In this document: in pieces, positions 38,641 to 38,857 of the stretch | Numbering within the stretch: position 1 is the stretch's first letter | Layout of the letters: each line of letters starts with the position of its first letter | Origin: Betaproteobacteria bacterium | GTDB taxonomy: Bacteria; Pseudomonadota; Gammaproteobacteria; Burkholderiales; Burkholderiaceae_C | Assembly (NCBI GenBank): GCA_025356445.1 | Contig: JANXSZ010000027.1 | Span: forward strand, 1-38,857 | Direction: 5' to 3' | Length of the DNA: 38,857 nucleotides | Made by a program: the position numbers and the translations under genes | Notes under the pieces: generated by a model | What the model was told of the DNA's origin: nothing | Databases searched by the model: none | Seen by the model: only the letters and a program-made list of their open reading frames with translations

Positions 38641-38857
38641 TTATGGGTCAATCAATTCAAGTTTCAGATCATCTGCCCATAACGTGCCGCCGTCTTCCAG
38701 CATGACGCCAACCCGAAGTTGATAGGCTCCCTGTGGGATTTTGATCGTTACGGCATAGTTTTTCCAAGGCTGAGTGCCTTTGACGCGACTGCTGTTCATA
38801 TGGTTGTATTCCATAATGTTTCCACTGTCGCCCCTGGCTTGAATAACCAAGGCCCCG
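38641..38857 (-). CDS. C-terminal part of a protein with a beta-sandwich-like end domain (partial)
   Basis: The frame is open from the right edge of the window to the TAA at 38641, giving about 72 codons; the true start is outside. The visible part includes ALVIQARGDSGNIMEYNHMN, SSRVKGTQPWKNYAVTIKIP and LRVGVMLEDGGTLWADDLKL. The pattern (K)GT..W..Y.V....P.GA..(L/I).G..L...G..W.DD..(L/F) is common in beta-sandwich domains at the C-terminus of various bacterial regulators and secreted enzymes. I cannot assign the full protein. Codon use is less GC-rich than in neighbouring genes. Confidence 0.6.
   Translation of the reverse strand, partial: GALVIQARGDSGNIMEYNHMNSSRVKGTQPWKNYAVTIKIPQGAYQLRVGVMLEDGGTLWADDLKLELIDP

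Overview
The window looks like chromosomal DNA of a betaproteobacterium in the order Burkholderiales, most likely family Comamonadaceae (Rhodoferax/Polaromonas-like). The basis is the gene order lysR-leuC-entericidin-leuD-leuB-asd-fimV-truA-trpF-trpB-trpA-accD on the minus strand, the GC-rich coding sequence, and several short AT-rich repeats with an AGCTATCAAAA-like core that I recall from this family but cannot verify here. No rRNA, tRNA, CRISPR array, insertion sequence or phage gene was seen. No gene-free stretch exceeds 300 bases.

Layout. (1) 1-9024 is surface-polysaccharide and c-di-GMP territory: the tail of galE, a stand-alone AAA-ATPase-like/PD-(D/E)XK protein, a WbaP-type initiating phosphoglycosyltransferase (minus), a small exported Ala/Gly-rich protein behind a near-consensus sigma70 promoter and followed by a clear terminator, an O-antigen ligase/polymerase-family membrane protein, a LapD-like degenerate GGDEF-EAL receptor, and an NHL-repeat lipoprotein (minus). 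(2) 9115-10650 is lysS (minus). (3) 10746-24537 is one tightly packed plus-strand run of twelve genes, most overlapping or separated by under 10 bases: MurJ/MviN-like flippase, CitE/HpcH-type aldolase, PglC-like phosphoglycosyltransferase, AsnB-type amidotransferase, a GT-B-like putative glycosyltransferase, a FemAB/GNAT-like acyltransferase, a SAM methyltransferase, then NeuA-, NeuB- and NeuC-like enzymes, a PglE/LegC-like aminotransferase and a PglF/CapD-like 4,6-dehydratase. (4) 24636-25196 is a YggT-family membrane protein. (5) 25251-38496 is the minus-strand amino-acid, fatty-acid and pilus block listed above. (6) A partial minus-strand gene enters from the right edge.

How it may work together (inference). 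The PglF-, PglE-, NeuC-, NeuB- and NeuA-like enzymes match the UDP-route to a CMP-activated 5,7-diamino nonulosonic acid (legionaminic-acid type) better than a plain sialic-acid pathway. The same operon carries its own initiating transferase, a candidate flippase, a candidate nonulosonate transferase with HP and S-T motifs, and modifying enzymes (amidotransferase, acyltransferase, methyltransferase). It reads as a self-contained system for assembling a decorated nonulosonate-containing surface glycan. The window contains a second initiating transferase (WbaP type) next to an O-antigen-ligase-type protein, so two glycan systems may coexist. One small gene, an entericidin-like lipoprotein between leuC and leuD, is easily missed because it is only 43 codons long.
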